A stretch of 57,322 bases of DNA from Actinophytocola xanthii (lineage in GTDB: Bacteria; Actinomycetota; Actinomycetes; Mycobacteriales; Pseudonocardiaceae), in assembly GCF_001921205.1 (NCBI RefSeq), contig NZ_MSIE01000068.1, forward strand, positions 1-57,322, given 5' to 3'. The notes below the pieces were generated by a model, which was given only the letters and a program-made list of their open reading frames with translations, ran no database searches and was not told the DNA's origin. Made by a program: the position numbers and the translations under genes. Position 1 is the first letter of the stretch; each line of letters opens with the position of its first letter. Of the stretch, positions 50,786-57,322 are shown piece by piece.

Positions 50786-50808
50786 CGGCGCTTCCCACGC
50801 CGCGGCGG

Positions 50809-51540
50809 TCAACCGGTCACGGTCGCGAGGACGTCGCCCCGCGCGTCGTGGGCGGTGAAGACGGCCCCGTCGACCGGCCCGTCCAGGTCGAACAGGAAGT
50901 GCTTGCCGGAAAGGCCGTCGAGCATGCTCGGGATTCTGGCCGGGGTGCCGGCGCCCCGCCGGGCGGTCATCGAGGCGACGTCGTCGCGGGCGAAGACGAC
51001 GACCAGGCCCTCGAGCTCGGCCAGCAGGTCGGGTGGTGCCTCCAGTTGCGTGGCCATCTCCAGGGGCGAGCGGGGGGCGAGGACCGCCCGCTCCAGGTCG
51101 AGGCCGGCCATCGGCTCCCGCCACTGCGGCGGGTGCGGCCCCGGCTCGCCGAGCTCGTACAGCAGCCAGCCGACCTCGGCGTTCTCCAGGTACGCCAGGC
51201 CCAGCCGCAGCCCGGACTCGGGCTCCCGGCCCAGCGGAAGGGGCAGCGGGGGGGTGGCGAAGCCCGGCCACTCCGCGCGCCAGTCTTCGCGGGACTCGGT
51301 CGAGGTCGACGGCGCCTGGCCGGCGCGGACCGGGTCACCGCGGTCGAGGGCGACCGGCGCGACGACGCCGGCGAGGGCGACGGTCGCCGCCGCGGCGGCG
51401 GCCAGGGTGGGCAGCCGGTGACGTGACCGGCGGCTCGCCGCGAGCCGCCGGTCCAGGTCGCCCCGCGGGTCACGGCTCTCCGGCACGTCCTCGGCCATCG
51501 TGGTCAGCGCGGCACGCAGCCGGTCCTCGAGCTCGGGCAT
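50809..51540 (-). CDS. Membrane protein paired with a SigE-type sigma factor (probable anti-sigma)
   Basis: A 243-residue protein. Residues 1-45 are cytoplasmic (LEDRLRAALTTMAEDVPESRD, then RLAASRRSRHR), one helix at about 46-66 (LPTLAAAAAATVALAGVVAP) crosses the membrane, and the rest is extracytoplasmic. The start overlaps the sigma stop as ATGA, the usual arrangement for a sigma/anti-sigma pair. There is no zinc-binding HxxxCxxC motif in the short cytoplasmic part, so it is not a ZAS-type anti-sigma; a direct inhibitory role is inferred from context only. Confidence 0.65.
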   Translation of the reverse strand: MPELEDRLRAALTTMAEDVPESRDPRGDLDRRLAASRRSRHRLPTLAAAAAATVALAGVVAPVALDRGDPVRAGQAPSTSTESREDWRAEWPGFATPPLPLPLGREPESGLRLGLAYLENAEVGWLLYELGEPGPHPPQWREPMAGLDLERAVLAPRSPLEMATQLEAPPDLLAELEGLVVVFARDDVASMTARRGAGTPARIPSMLDGLSGKHFLFDLDGPVDGAVFTAHDARGDVLATVTG

Positions 51541-52064
51541 CAGCGTTCTCCCCGTTCGGGCCACGCGCGGCGCAGGTTGGCCAGGGCGTGGCTGGTGGTG
51601 GCCTTGACGGTGCCGACCGCGATGCCGAGGGTCTCGGCGATGGCGTTCTGGTCGAGGTCGAGCCAGTAGCGCAGGACGATCACCTGCCGCTGCCGCCTGG
51701 GCAGCGCGGCCAGGACCGCGCGCAGGCGCGGGTGGTCGTCGCCGGCCAGCACCGCCTCCTCGGCCGACACCTCGTGGATCGGGCGCGCCTCGGGCACCCG
51801 CCGGACCACCCGCAGGTGACGCAACCGGGTCCGGGACAGGTTGACCACGGTGCGGCGCAGGTAGCCCGCCGCCCGGTCGGGCGCCGCCAGGGTGTCCCAG
51901 CGTTCGTGCAGCCGCACGAACGACTCCTGCGCGATGTTCTCCGGATCGTCCGCGCCGAGCAGGTACGCCAGGCGCTTCATCGTCTCGAAGCTCGAGTCGA
52001 ACAACGCGTCGAACTCAGCACCGGGCTCGATGCGGGCTGGTGTGTCCTCGGTCGCCGTGTCCAC
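51540..52064 (-). CDS. SigE-family ECF sigma factor
   Basis: A 174-residue sigma factor with region 2 (FDALFDSSFETMKRLAYLLG, DDPENIAQESFVRLHERWDTL, YLRRTVVNLSRTRLRHLR) and region 4 (LAALPRRQRQVIVLRYWLDLDQNAIAETLGIAVGTVKATTSHALANLRR). This is the SigE-type ECF group common in actinobacteria. GTG 52064 follows GGAGG with one base between, a tight spacing, but homology starts directly after; upstream frame to 52235 runs into the 166-bp repeat and is not coding. It is cotranslated with the membrane protein. Confidence 0.92.
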   Translation of the reverse strand: MDTATEDTPARIEPGAEFDALFDSSFETMKRLAYLLGADDPENIAQESFVRLHERWDTLAAPDRAAGYLRRTVVNLSRTRLRHLRVVRRVPEARPIHEVSAEEAVLAGDDHPRLRAVLAALPRRQRQVIVLRYWLDLDQNAIAETLGIAVGTVKATTSHALANLRRAWPERGER

Positions 52065-52096
52065 GCCTCCTACATGCCCGACCCGGCCGTGGGGAT

Positions 52097-52262
52097 TAGG
52101 GCACGTCCGCACAGCCCTCGATCGCGGTCTTCGCGCCCAGCTCGCCGCTGGCCGCGTTGTCGGACAGACCGAGTACAACCCGGTACGAGGCCCGCCCTCC
52201 GCCTTGCCAGCGACGACCTGGATCACGAAGCCCATCGACCGGGACTGCGCGGACGCGCCCTA
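52097..52262 (-). repeat. 166-bp MITE-like element, copy 2
   Basis: It begins TAGGGCACGTCCGCACAG and ends with the near-inverse TAGGGCGCGTCCGCGCAG on the minus strand. Length and internal blocks equal copy 1 at 42725, but the inner arm sequence differs (CCGCACAG against CTGGTGGATC) while still pairing with its own other arm. The two mismatches become G-U on the minus strand. It fills most of the 310-bp gap between the divergent sigE-type gene and the wrbA gene; the right remainder holds the wrbA promoter. Confidence 0.75.
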
Positions 52263-52374
52263 GCCCCGCCCGGCCGCGCGTGGCCGCCCGATGGGGTGAC
52301 CGGGGGTTGGCGAGGCGCCACGGGGGTATTACCGACCGGAAGTTGACTGTTCAACCGAAGGAGGAGGGGACCCA

Positions 52375-52992
52375 GTGTCGGACCTGAAGACCTCGATCAT
52401 CTACTACTCGGCGACCGGGAGCGTGTACGCGATGGCCCAGGCCGCGGAGAAGGCGGCCGAGCACGCCGGATCGGAGGTCCGCCTGCGCAAGGTGCGGGAG
52501 CTGGCCCCCGAGGAGGCGATCGCCAGCAACGAGGGGTGGGCCACCCACGCCCGGCAGACCCAGGACGTCCCCGAGGCCACGCTGGACGACCTCGACTGGG
52601 CCGACCTGCTGATCCTGGGCGCGCCGACCCGCTACGGCATGCCGGCCGCCCAGCTCAAGCAGTTCGTCGACACCACCGGACCGCTCTGGGGCGCCGGCAA
52701 GCTGGTGAACAAGGCCGCCACCGCGTTCACCTCCGCCGCCACCGCGCACGGGGGGCAGGAGACCACGATCACCGCCCTGAACAACACCTTCTACCACTGG
52801 GGCTGCGTCATCGTCCCGCCCGGCTACGCCGACCCCATCCAGTTCCAGGCCGGCAACCCCTACGGCGCCAGCCACACCTCCAACAACGGCCAGGTCCCGC
52901 CGGGCCAGCTCGAGCTGGACGCGGTCTCCTTCCAGACCCGACGTGCGGTCGAGATCGCCCGGGCGCTGAAGGTGGGGCTCGCCAGCTCCTGA
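52375..52992 (+). CDS. wrbA: NAD(P)H:quinone oxidoreductase, WrbA type
   Basis: A 205-residue flavodoxin-like protein that reduces quinones by two electrons with FMN. SIIYYSATGSVYAMAQAAE is the FMN phosphate loop, LLILGAPTRYGMPAAQLKQFVDTTGPLWGAGKL the flavin-binding core and TITALNNTFYHWGCVIVPPGY the family's C-terminal loop. AAGGAGGAGGGG precedes GTG 52375, one of the best ribosome sites in the window. It stands alone with a 24-base gap to the potassium-channel gene and may be cotranscribed with it. Confidence 0.92.
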   Translation: MSDLKTSIIYYSATGSVYAMAQAAEKAAEHAGSEVRLRKVRELAPEEAIASNEGWATHARQTQDVPEATLDDLDWADLLILGAPTRYGMPAAQLKQFVDTTGPLWGAGKLVNKAATAFTSAATAHGGQETTITALNNTFYHWGCVIVPPGYADPIQFQAGNPYGASHTSNNGQVPPGQLELDAVSFQTRRAVEIARALKVGLASS

Positions 52993-53016
52993 GCCCGCCT
53001 CGGTTAACAATGGGGC

Positions 53017-53844
53017 ATGTCGAGCGAGACGCCGCCCCGGCCCGGGACGGGAGCGGAGGAGGAGCCGAGGCTCGCCGCGTGGCGGCGGCGGACGGACTGG
53101 CCGCTGACCGCCCTGGCCGGGCTGTTCCTGGCCTGCTACGCGGTGCAGGTGCTCTACGTCAGCGCGTCCGAGGGCACCAGGGCCGCGCTGGAGGCCGTGA
53201 TCTGGGTGACGTGGTCGCTGTTCGCCGTCGACTACGTCACCCGGTTCACGCTGGCCAGGCGCAAGCTCGCGTTCGTCCTGGGCCACCCGTTCGACCTCGC
53301 GATCGTGGTGTTGCCGATGCTGCGGCAGCTGCGTGTCCTGCGGATGGTGGCGGCGGTCACGCTGCTCAACCGCCTGCTGATCCACAGCCTGCGGCAGCGG
53401 GTGGCGCTCTACGCGAGCGGGGCGACCCTCCTGTTGGGACTCAGCGCCTCGCTCGCCGTGCTCGACGCCGAGCGGTACGCCCCCGACGCCACGATCACCG
53501 ACTTCCCCAACGCCCTCTGGTGGACCCTGACCACGATCACCACCGTGGGCTACGGCGACCGGTACCCGGTCACGTCCGAGGGCAGGCTGGTCGCGGCCAC
53601 GCTCATGATCGGCGGCATCGCCCTGCTCGGCGTCGTCACGGGGTTGGTCGCCTCGTGGTTCGTGCGCACCCTGTCCGGCGCCGAGGAGACCGCCGAGGCC
53701 CGCACGGTCGCCGCCGTGGCCGAACTGCGCGCCGAGCTGGCCGGGTTGCGCCAGCAGTTGGCCGACCTGACCCCCGAGCAGCGCGCGGCCCTCGGCACCG
53801 GCACGACCGGCGACGGCCGCGAGGACCGCGCGTCGAGTCCGTAA
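53017..53844 (+). CDS. Voltage-gated-type potassium channel
   Basis: A 275-residue ion channel of the 6-TM type. S1-S4 span residues about 32-130, with a basic S4-like segment LPMLRQLRVLRMVAAVTLLNRLL. The pore has the filter TTITTVGYGDRYPV between S5 and S6. A C-terminal coiled coil (VAAVAELRAELAGLRQQLADL) probably holds the tetramer. It should conduct potassium across the membrane; S4 has fewer charges than eukaryotic Kv channels, so voltage dependence is uncertain. It follows wrbA by 24 bases. Confidence 0.92.
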   Translation: MSSETPPRPGTGAEEEPRLAAWRRRTDWPLTALAGLFLACYAVQVLYVSASEGTRAALEAVIWVTWSLFAVDYVTRFTLARRKLAFVLGHPFDLAIVVLPMLRQLRVLRMVAAVTLLNRLLIHSLRQRVALYASGATLLLGLSASLAVLDAERYAPDATITDFPNALWWTLTTITTVGYGDRYPVTSEGRLVAATLMIGGIALLGVVTGLVASWFVRTLSGAEETAEARTVAAVAELRAELAGLRQQLADLTPEQRAALGTGTTGDGREDRASSP

Positions 53845-53858
53845 CGGACCGGTCGGCG

Positions 53859-54985
53859 TCAGTCGACGCGTTCCACCTCCGGGTGGGTCGGCACCGGGCG
53901 TGACCGTCCTTTCAGGTGCGTGTCGAAGAGGAACCGGAGCACCTGCCGCTGGGCGTGCACCACGTCCCGCCCCACCGCGCCGAGCAGGCCGGTCTGGTCG
54001 TAGCCCAGCTGGGGAAGGAACCACTGCACGTCGGTGAAGGTGTAGTGGCGGCCTCTGGGCACGGCGAGGTCGAGGTGCCACCCGGTGGACGCGTTCCAGA
54101 ACGCCGCCCAGCCCGGATCGCTGCGGTGGGTGCGCACCGCGCCGAACAGCGGCGGCTGCTGGGGATGGGACGCGGCACCCATCAGCAGGAACGGCCGGTC
54201 CACCCCCCGTTCGGGATAATTCTGGCCGAACTCGAAGAAGCCGTCCAGGTTCGCGCCGGCGCGCACCCGGCTGTCGGCACGCATGACGCGGGTCGCGATC
54301 ACCCCGCCCGCCGAGTGGCCGAACACCCCGATCCGGCCGAGGTCCACGGGCTCGTCCCGCAGCCGGTCCAGGACGAAGTGGACGTCCGCCTCCCGGGTGT
54401 CCATGAACAGGCGCTTCGCCGCCTCGAGGTCGGGTGGATCGCTCGGGATCCCCGCCTCGACGAGCCGGCCGCCGGGGAACTCGACGGGCGTCTCGTAGGT
54501 GTGGTCGATGGTGACGACCGCGTAGCCGTGGCTCGCGAGGTCCTCCACCAGGGCCGTGCCCAGCGCGCGGCTGTTGCCGGCGCCCGGCGGTACACGACCA
54601 GGGGGTGAACGCCGAGCGGCGGCGCACCCCGCCGCGCGGTCACGGTCGGAGCCGCCCAGCGGATCTCGTTGGCCGGCAGTCCGAACACACCGTCCGATGT
54701 GTACTTCTCGGCCACCAGCGGGTCCAGGTACGGCGCGCGGGGGCGAGCCGAGCGGTGCGCCGGGTACCAGATGCTGATCATCAGCTCGCGGTCGGCCGCC
54801 GGATGCCAGGGGTCGGGACGCCCGTGGTCGACGAGGTGTCGGCGACGCACCCCGACCGGGTAGGGACCGGAGGGCGCGGGGAGCGTGAACGTGGCCGCGG
54901 CGGACGCCGAGGCCACCGCCGGCGCGGCGAGGAGCAGGCCGGCGGCGGCCGTCCCGGTGAGGAAACAGCGGCGTGAGGTGGTCAT
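53859..54985 (-). pseudogene. Exported alpha/beta hydrolase with one frameshift
   Basis: MTTSRRCFLTGTAAAGLLLA is a twin-arginine or lipoprotein-like export signal. The first frame runs to about HPLVVYR (54590), where a one-base loss moves homology to the next frame: PGAGNSRALGTALVEDLASHGY, nucleophile elbow VFGHSAGGVIAT, and the acid and His in the C-terminal third. The family is a platelet-activating-factor acetylhydrolase/esterase-like exported hydrolase. One added G repairs the gene (about 376 residues). If the loss is real, no enzyme is made. Confidence 0.75.
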
Positions 54986-55036
54986 GGCGCCTGAGCCTGC
55001 CCGGCCGCCGCGGCCGGCACATCCGCCCGCGGCCGG

Positions 55037-55891
55037 TCAGACCCCGGTATGACCGACGGTCTCCCGGAGCCAGTCGAGTGCGGCCGGAGCGTGGTCGAGC
55101 ACCGAGATGTGCCCGTCGTCGCGGTACAGCCGCAGTCGCGCCGTGGAGCACCGCCGCGCCAGCCAGCGGCTGTGCGAGGCCGGCACCATGCGGTCCCGCT
55201 CACCGTGCAGCAGCAGGACCGGCGGGGTGAGCCGGGCGGCGTCGAACCCCCACGGCCCGACGTTGGCCAGGTCGTCGTCGACCGCCCCGGCGCCGCCCGC
55301 CGCCACGGCCGGGCCGACGACCTCGTCGAACCAGGCCCAGGGCCCGGCGAGGGCGCTGTAGTCGGCGGCGGTGAACGACTCCGGGTCGAACTCCGCCCCC
55401 GTCTCGTACTCCTCCTTGGCCGCCCGTCCCGCCGCCGCGGCACGCAGCGAGGCCTCGCCGCCCGCGGCCATGCCGGCGAACCAGTCCAACCCCTCGGCGG
55501 CGTAGGGGGCCAGCCCGGCCACGGCGACCGCGGCGACCACCCGCTCGGGCAGCAGCGCCGCGCAGGCCAGGGCGTGCGGACCACCACTGGAATGACCCAT
55601 GACAGCGAACCTGTCGACACCCAGGGCGTCGGCGACGGCGCTGACGTCGGCCGCCACCGACGCCATCGTCCGCCCCGGTCGGGGAGTGGAGCCGCCGTAG
55701 CCGGGACGGTCGAGGGACAGCCAGCGGATGCCGAGCCGGGCCGCGTCGGCGAAGAGGGGCTCCGGCGGCGTACCGATGTTGGGCGTGCCGTGGTGCCAGA
55801 AGACCACGAGCGCGTCGGCCTCCCCCGGCGGGCCGGTGTCGTAGGCGTGCAGGGTCCGCCCGTCGGCGAGGACCAGGTCGACTTCGCTCAC
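55037..55891 (-). CDS. Alpha/beta hydrolase
   Basis: A 284-residue hydrolase. The oxyanion strand reads VVFWHHGTPNIGTPPEPLF, the nucleophile elbow FAVMGHSSGGPHALACAALL, the acid lies in LLLHGERDRMVPASHS and the catalytic His in YRDDGHISVLDHA. HHGTPNIGTPPEPL is typical of a soluble esterase/epoxide-hydrolase-like group. GTG 55891 begins SEVDLVLADGR; another GTG lies one codon earlier. The open frame continues far upstream through the opposite frame of the serine hydrolase gene but is non-coding. Substrate is unknown. Confidence 0.9.
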   Translation of the reverse strand: MSEVDLVLADGRTLHAYDTGPPGEADALVVFWHHGTPNIGTPPEPLFADAARLGIRWLSLDRPGYGGSTPRPGRTMASVAADVSAVADALGVDRFAVMGHSSGGPHALACAALLPERVVAAVAVAGLAPYAAEGLDWFAGMAAGGEASLRAAAAGRAAKEEYETGAEFDPESFTAADYSALAGPWAWFDEVVGPAVAAGGAGAVDDDLANVGPWGFDAARLTPPVLLLHGERDRMVPASHSRWLARRCSTARLRLYRDDGHISVLDHAPAALDWLRETVGHTGV

Positions 55892-55992
55892 CACCCGGCC
55901 GACCCTATCTCGCGCCCGGCCCCCGGGTGAGCGGTCGGCGCCCCGGCTGAGCCGCCCTGGGCGTGGACAGGTACGTGCCCCGAGCCGAACGC

Positions 55993-57168
55993 TCACCGCG
56001 CAAGGCGACCAACCGGGACAAACCCCGGGGAGGCGGAACACCAGACGTCGCGCATCCACTCCGGGGTCGTGGGTCCGTCCAACCCCACCTGGGTGAACAG
56101 GATCGCGACGGTGCCGGTCGCGGGAACGATGTGCGCGGCGGTACCGGTCCCGCCGACCCAGCCGTACCGTCCCGGCACGTGCCAGGGCTCGGTGCGCACG
56201 ATGTCGACCGAGCCACCCATCCCCCAGCCCTGGCCCTCGAGGAACAGCTCGCCGAGCTCGCGCCGGGCGGGGGTGGTGTGGTCGCTGGTGATCAGCCGCA
56301 CCGCCTCGGGCGAGAGCAGCCGGCGGCCGTCGGCGGTCTCGCCCCCGGCTAGCAGCATCCGCCCGAACGCCAGCCAGTCGTCGGCGGTTCCGGTCAGTCC
56401 GGCCGAGCCCAGCGGGAACGCCGGCGGCGTGCTCCACTGCCCGTCCGGGCCGTCGGCGAGCGTGAGCCGACCGGTGGAGTCCACCCGGTAGTGGCTGGTG
56501 AACCGCTGGCGCTTGGCCGCGGGGACGTCGAACGCCGAGTCGACCATGCCCAGCGGGGCGAACACCCGCTCGGCGAGGAAGTCCGGCAGCGGTCGACCGG
56601 TCGCCCGCTCGACCAGCACCCCCTGCAGCGTCGAGCACGTGTCGTAGAGCCAGAACTCGCCGGGTTGGCTGAGCAGGGGAACCCGGGCGAGCTCGGCCAG
56701 CCACACGTCGGCCGGGGGGAAGCTCGCCGGCTCGCGGCCGTCCTTCTGCACCGTGGCCAGCAGCCGCACGGCGGGCAGGGTGAAGTCCGAGGGGAACCCG
56801 TAGCCCGCGCACGAGGTGAGCAGGTCGAACACGGTGATCGCCCGCGCCGCGGGGACCACGTCCTCGACCGGGCTCGCCGGGGTGCGCACGACGACCGGCT
56901 CGGCCAGCTCCGGCAGCCACCGCGCCACCGGGTCGTGGAGGCCCACCCGGCCCTCGTCGACCAGCAGCATGACCGCCGCGGCGGTCACGGGTTTGGTGAG
57001 CGAGGCGATGCGGAAGATCGAGTCCCGGGCCATCGGCGCGGACCGCTCGAGGTCCATCCAGCCCACGGCGGCCGCCTCGACCCGGTCGCCGTGGGCGACC
57101 AGGCCCACCGCGCCCGGCAGGGAACCGTTGTCGACCCAGGTCTGCAGCACTCCACGCAGGTCCGCCAT
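55993..57168 (-). CDS. Serine hydrolase (class C beta-lactamase/esterase family)
   Basis: A 391-residue penicillin-binding-protein-like hydrolase. The active-site SxxK is SLTK in FRIASLTKPVTAAAVMLLV; the second motif is YDT in FWLYDTCSTLQGVL, where YxN is usual, as in EstB-type esterases; the third is near YGWVGGTGTAAHI. There is no signal peptide, so an intracellular esterase is likelier than a beta-lactamase. GAGGAGACACG precedes ATG 57168. Substrate is unknown. Confidence 0.88.
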   Translation of the reverse strand: MADLRGVLQTWVDNGSLPGAVGLVAHGDRVEAAAVGWMDLERSAPMARDSIFRIASLTKPVTAAAVMLLVDEGRVGLHDPVARWLPELAEPVVVRTPASPVEDVVPAARAITVFDLLTSCAGYGFPSDFTLPAVRLLATVQKDGREPASFPPADVWLAELARVPLLSQPGEFWLYDTCSTLQGVLVERATGRPLPDFLAERVFAPLGMVDSAFDVPAAKRQRFTSHYRVDSTGRLTLADGPDGQWSTPPAFPLGSAGLTGTADDWLAFGRMLLAGGETADGRRLLSPEAVRLITSDHTTPARRELGELFLEGQGWGMGGSVDIVRTEPWHVPGRYGWVGGTGTAAHIVPATGTVAILFTQVGLDGPTTPEWMRDVWCSASPGFVPVGRLAR

Positions 57169-57224
57169 CGTGTCTCCTCCTCGTCGTGCGTCGACGAGGT
57201 AGACCTCGCGCGGGTCCGGAACTC

Positions 57225-57261
57225 ATCGGGGGTGGGCCGCGGCGGCGGGCCACCCCCGATG
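57225..57261 (-). terminator. Terminator hairpin after groEL
   Basis: ATCGGGGGTGG and CCACCCCCGAT form an 11-base perfect stem with a 15-base GC-rich loop, 12 bases past the groEL stop codon on the minus strand. No U-tract follows, as usual in this kind of genome. Confidence 0.6.
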
Positions 57262-57272
57262 CGTGTCCCGGT

Positions 57273-57322
57273 CAGAGGTCCATGCCGCCGGTGGGGTCGC
57301 CACCGGCCGGAGCGGCGGCGGC
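57273..57322 (-). CDS. groEL: Chaperonin GroEL, C-terminal fragment
   Basis: Only the last 16 residues are in the window: AAAAPAGGDPTGGMDL followed by TGA. The Ala-rich stretch and the Gly-Gly-Met tail are the flexible C-terminal tail of GroEL, which projects into the folding cavity. The C-terminal residue is Leu rather than the usual Phe. The rest of the gene lies to the right. Confidence 0.8.

Noticed and set aside
51540-52235. Longer sigma factor start at 52235
   Set aside because: The extra N-terminus is translation of the 166-bp repeat; the same peptide-like sequence appears at copy 1 without a sigma gene.
55037-57253. A 738-residue open frame on the minus strand
   Set aside because: The first part is an alternative frame of the serine hydrolase gene; only the hydrolase from 55891 is coding.

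Overview
The window is about 57 kb of very GC-rich DNA with actinobacterial hallmarks: frequent GTG starts, ATGA-coupled genes, an XRE/DUF5753 plus DUF397 pair, an nSTAND-WD40 protein with an N-terminal HTH, an ECF42 sigma factor beside a DGPF (YCII) protein, a SigE-type ECF sigma factor, a class F sortase and a groEL tail at the right edge. The overall style suggests a Pseudonocardiales-type actinomycete; that placement is inference from gene content. I saw no rRNA, tRNA, CRISPR array, phage module or intact insertion sequence.

Layout. 0-7 kb: a membrane-anchored protein, a GNAT acetyltransferase, the beheaded remnant of a GntR regulator, then a NitT/TauT-type ABC importer operon (ATPase, two permeases, lipoprotein) ending in a fumarylacetoacetate-hydrolase-family enzyme. 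7-13 kb: metabolic and membrane genes (GATase-like protein, LysR regulator, DUF1761, DUF4287, aldo/keto reductase, DUF817, SnoaL-like, GabT). 13-19 kb: a regulatory and defence-like block with the XRE/DUF397 pair and a 1311-residue HTH-nSTAND-TM-WD40 protein, followed by a secreted protein. 19-22 kb: PASTA lipoprotein, adenosine deaminase, LtrA. 22-29.4 kb: a PAS histidine kinase, an Rcp1-like response regulator and a REC-PAS-kinase hybrid, then an ABC efflux pair behind a perfect TetR-type palindrome and a NarL-type kinase without a response regulator. 29.4-31.5 kb: a DUF899/ArsR/SRPBCC operon and a small hydrolase.

31.6-42.9 kb is the accessory part. It holds a secreted LecA-like lectin-domain protein, a NACHT ATPase remnant with an internal deletion, a small membrane protein divergent from a TPR-CHAT protease of 1089 residues, a second TPR protein, a broken ArsR-type regulator, a class F sortase with an adjacent CHRD/EF-hand surface protein, an RTX-repeat secreted protein, and a secreted-protein stub fused to an IS701-type transposase remnant. 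42.9-57.3 kb returns to ordinary genes: a two-component system, alpha/beta hydrolases, a six-hairpin glycosidase, DGPF/ECF42 with its own promoter, an MFS exporter with a divergent ArsR regulator and operator, a SigE/anti-sigma pair, a WrbA flavoprotein, a potassium channel, serine hydrolases and groEL.

Two window-wide observations stand out. (1) Two 166-bp elements of identical length (42725-42890 and 52097-52262) share terminal inverted repeats and TA ends. Their arms differ between copies but stay complementary within each copy, with the mismatches becoming G-U wobbles on the minus strand. (2) Seven single-base frameshifts in five loci are all one-base losses that one extra G on the coding strand repairs. 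This looks more like a base-calling or assembly artefact than five independent pseudogenes.
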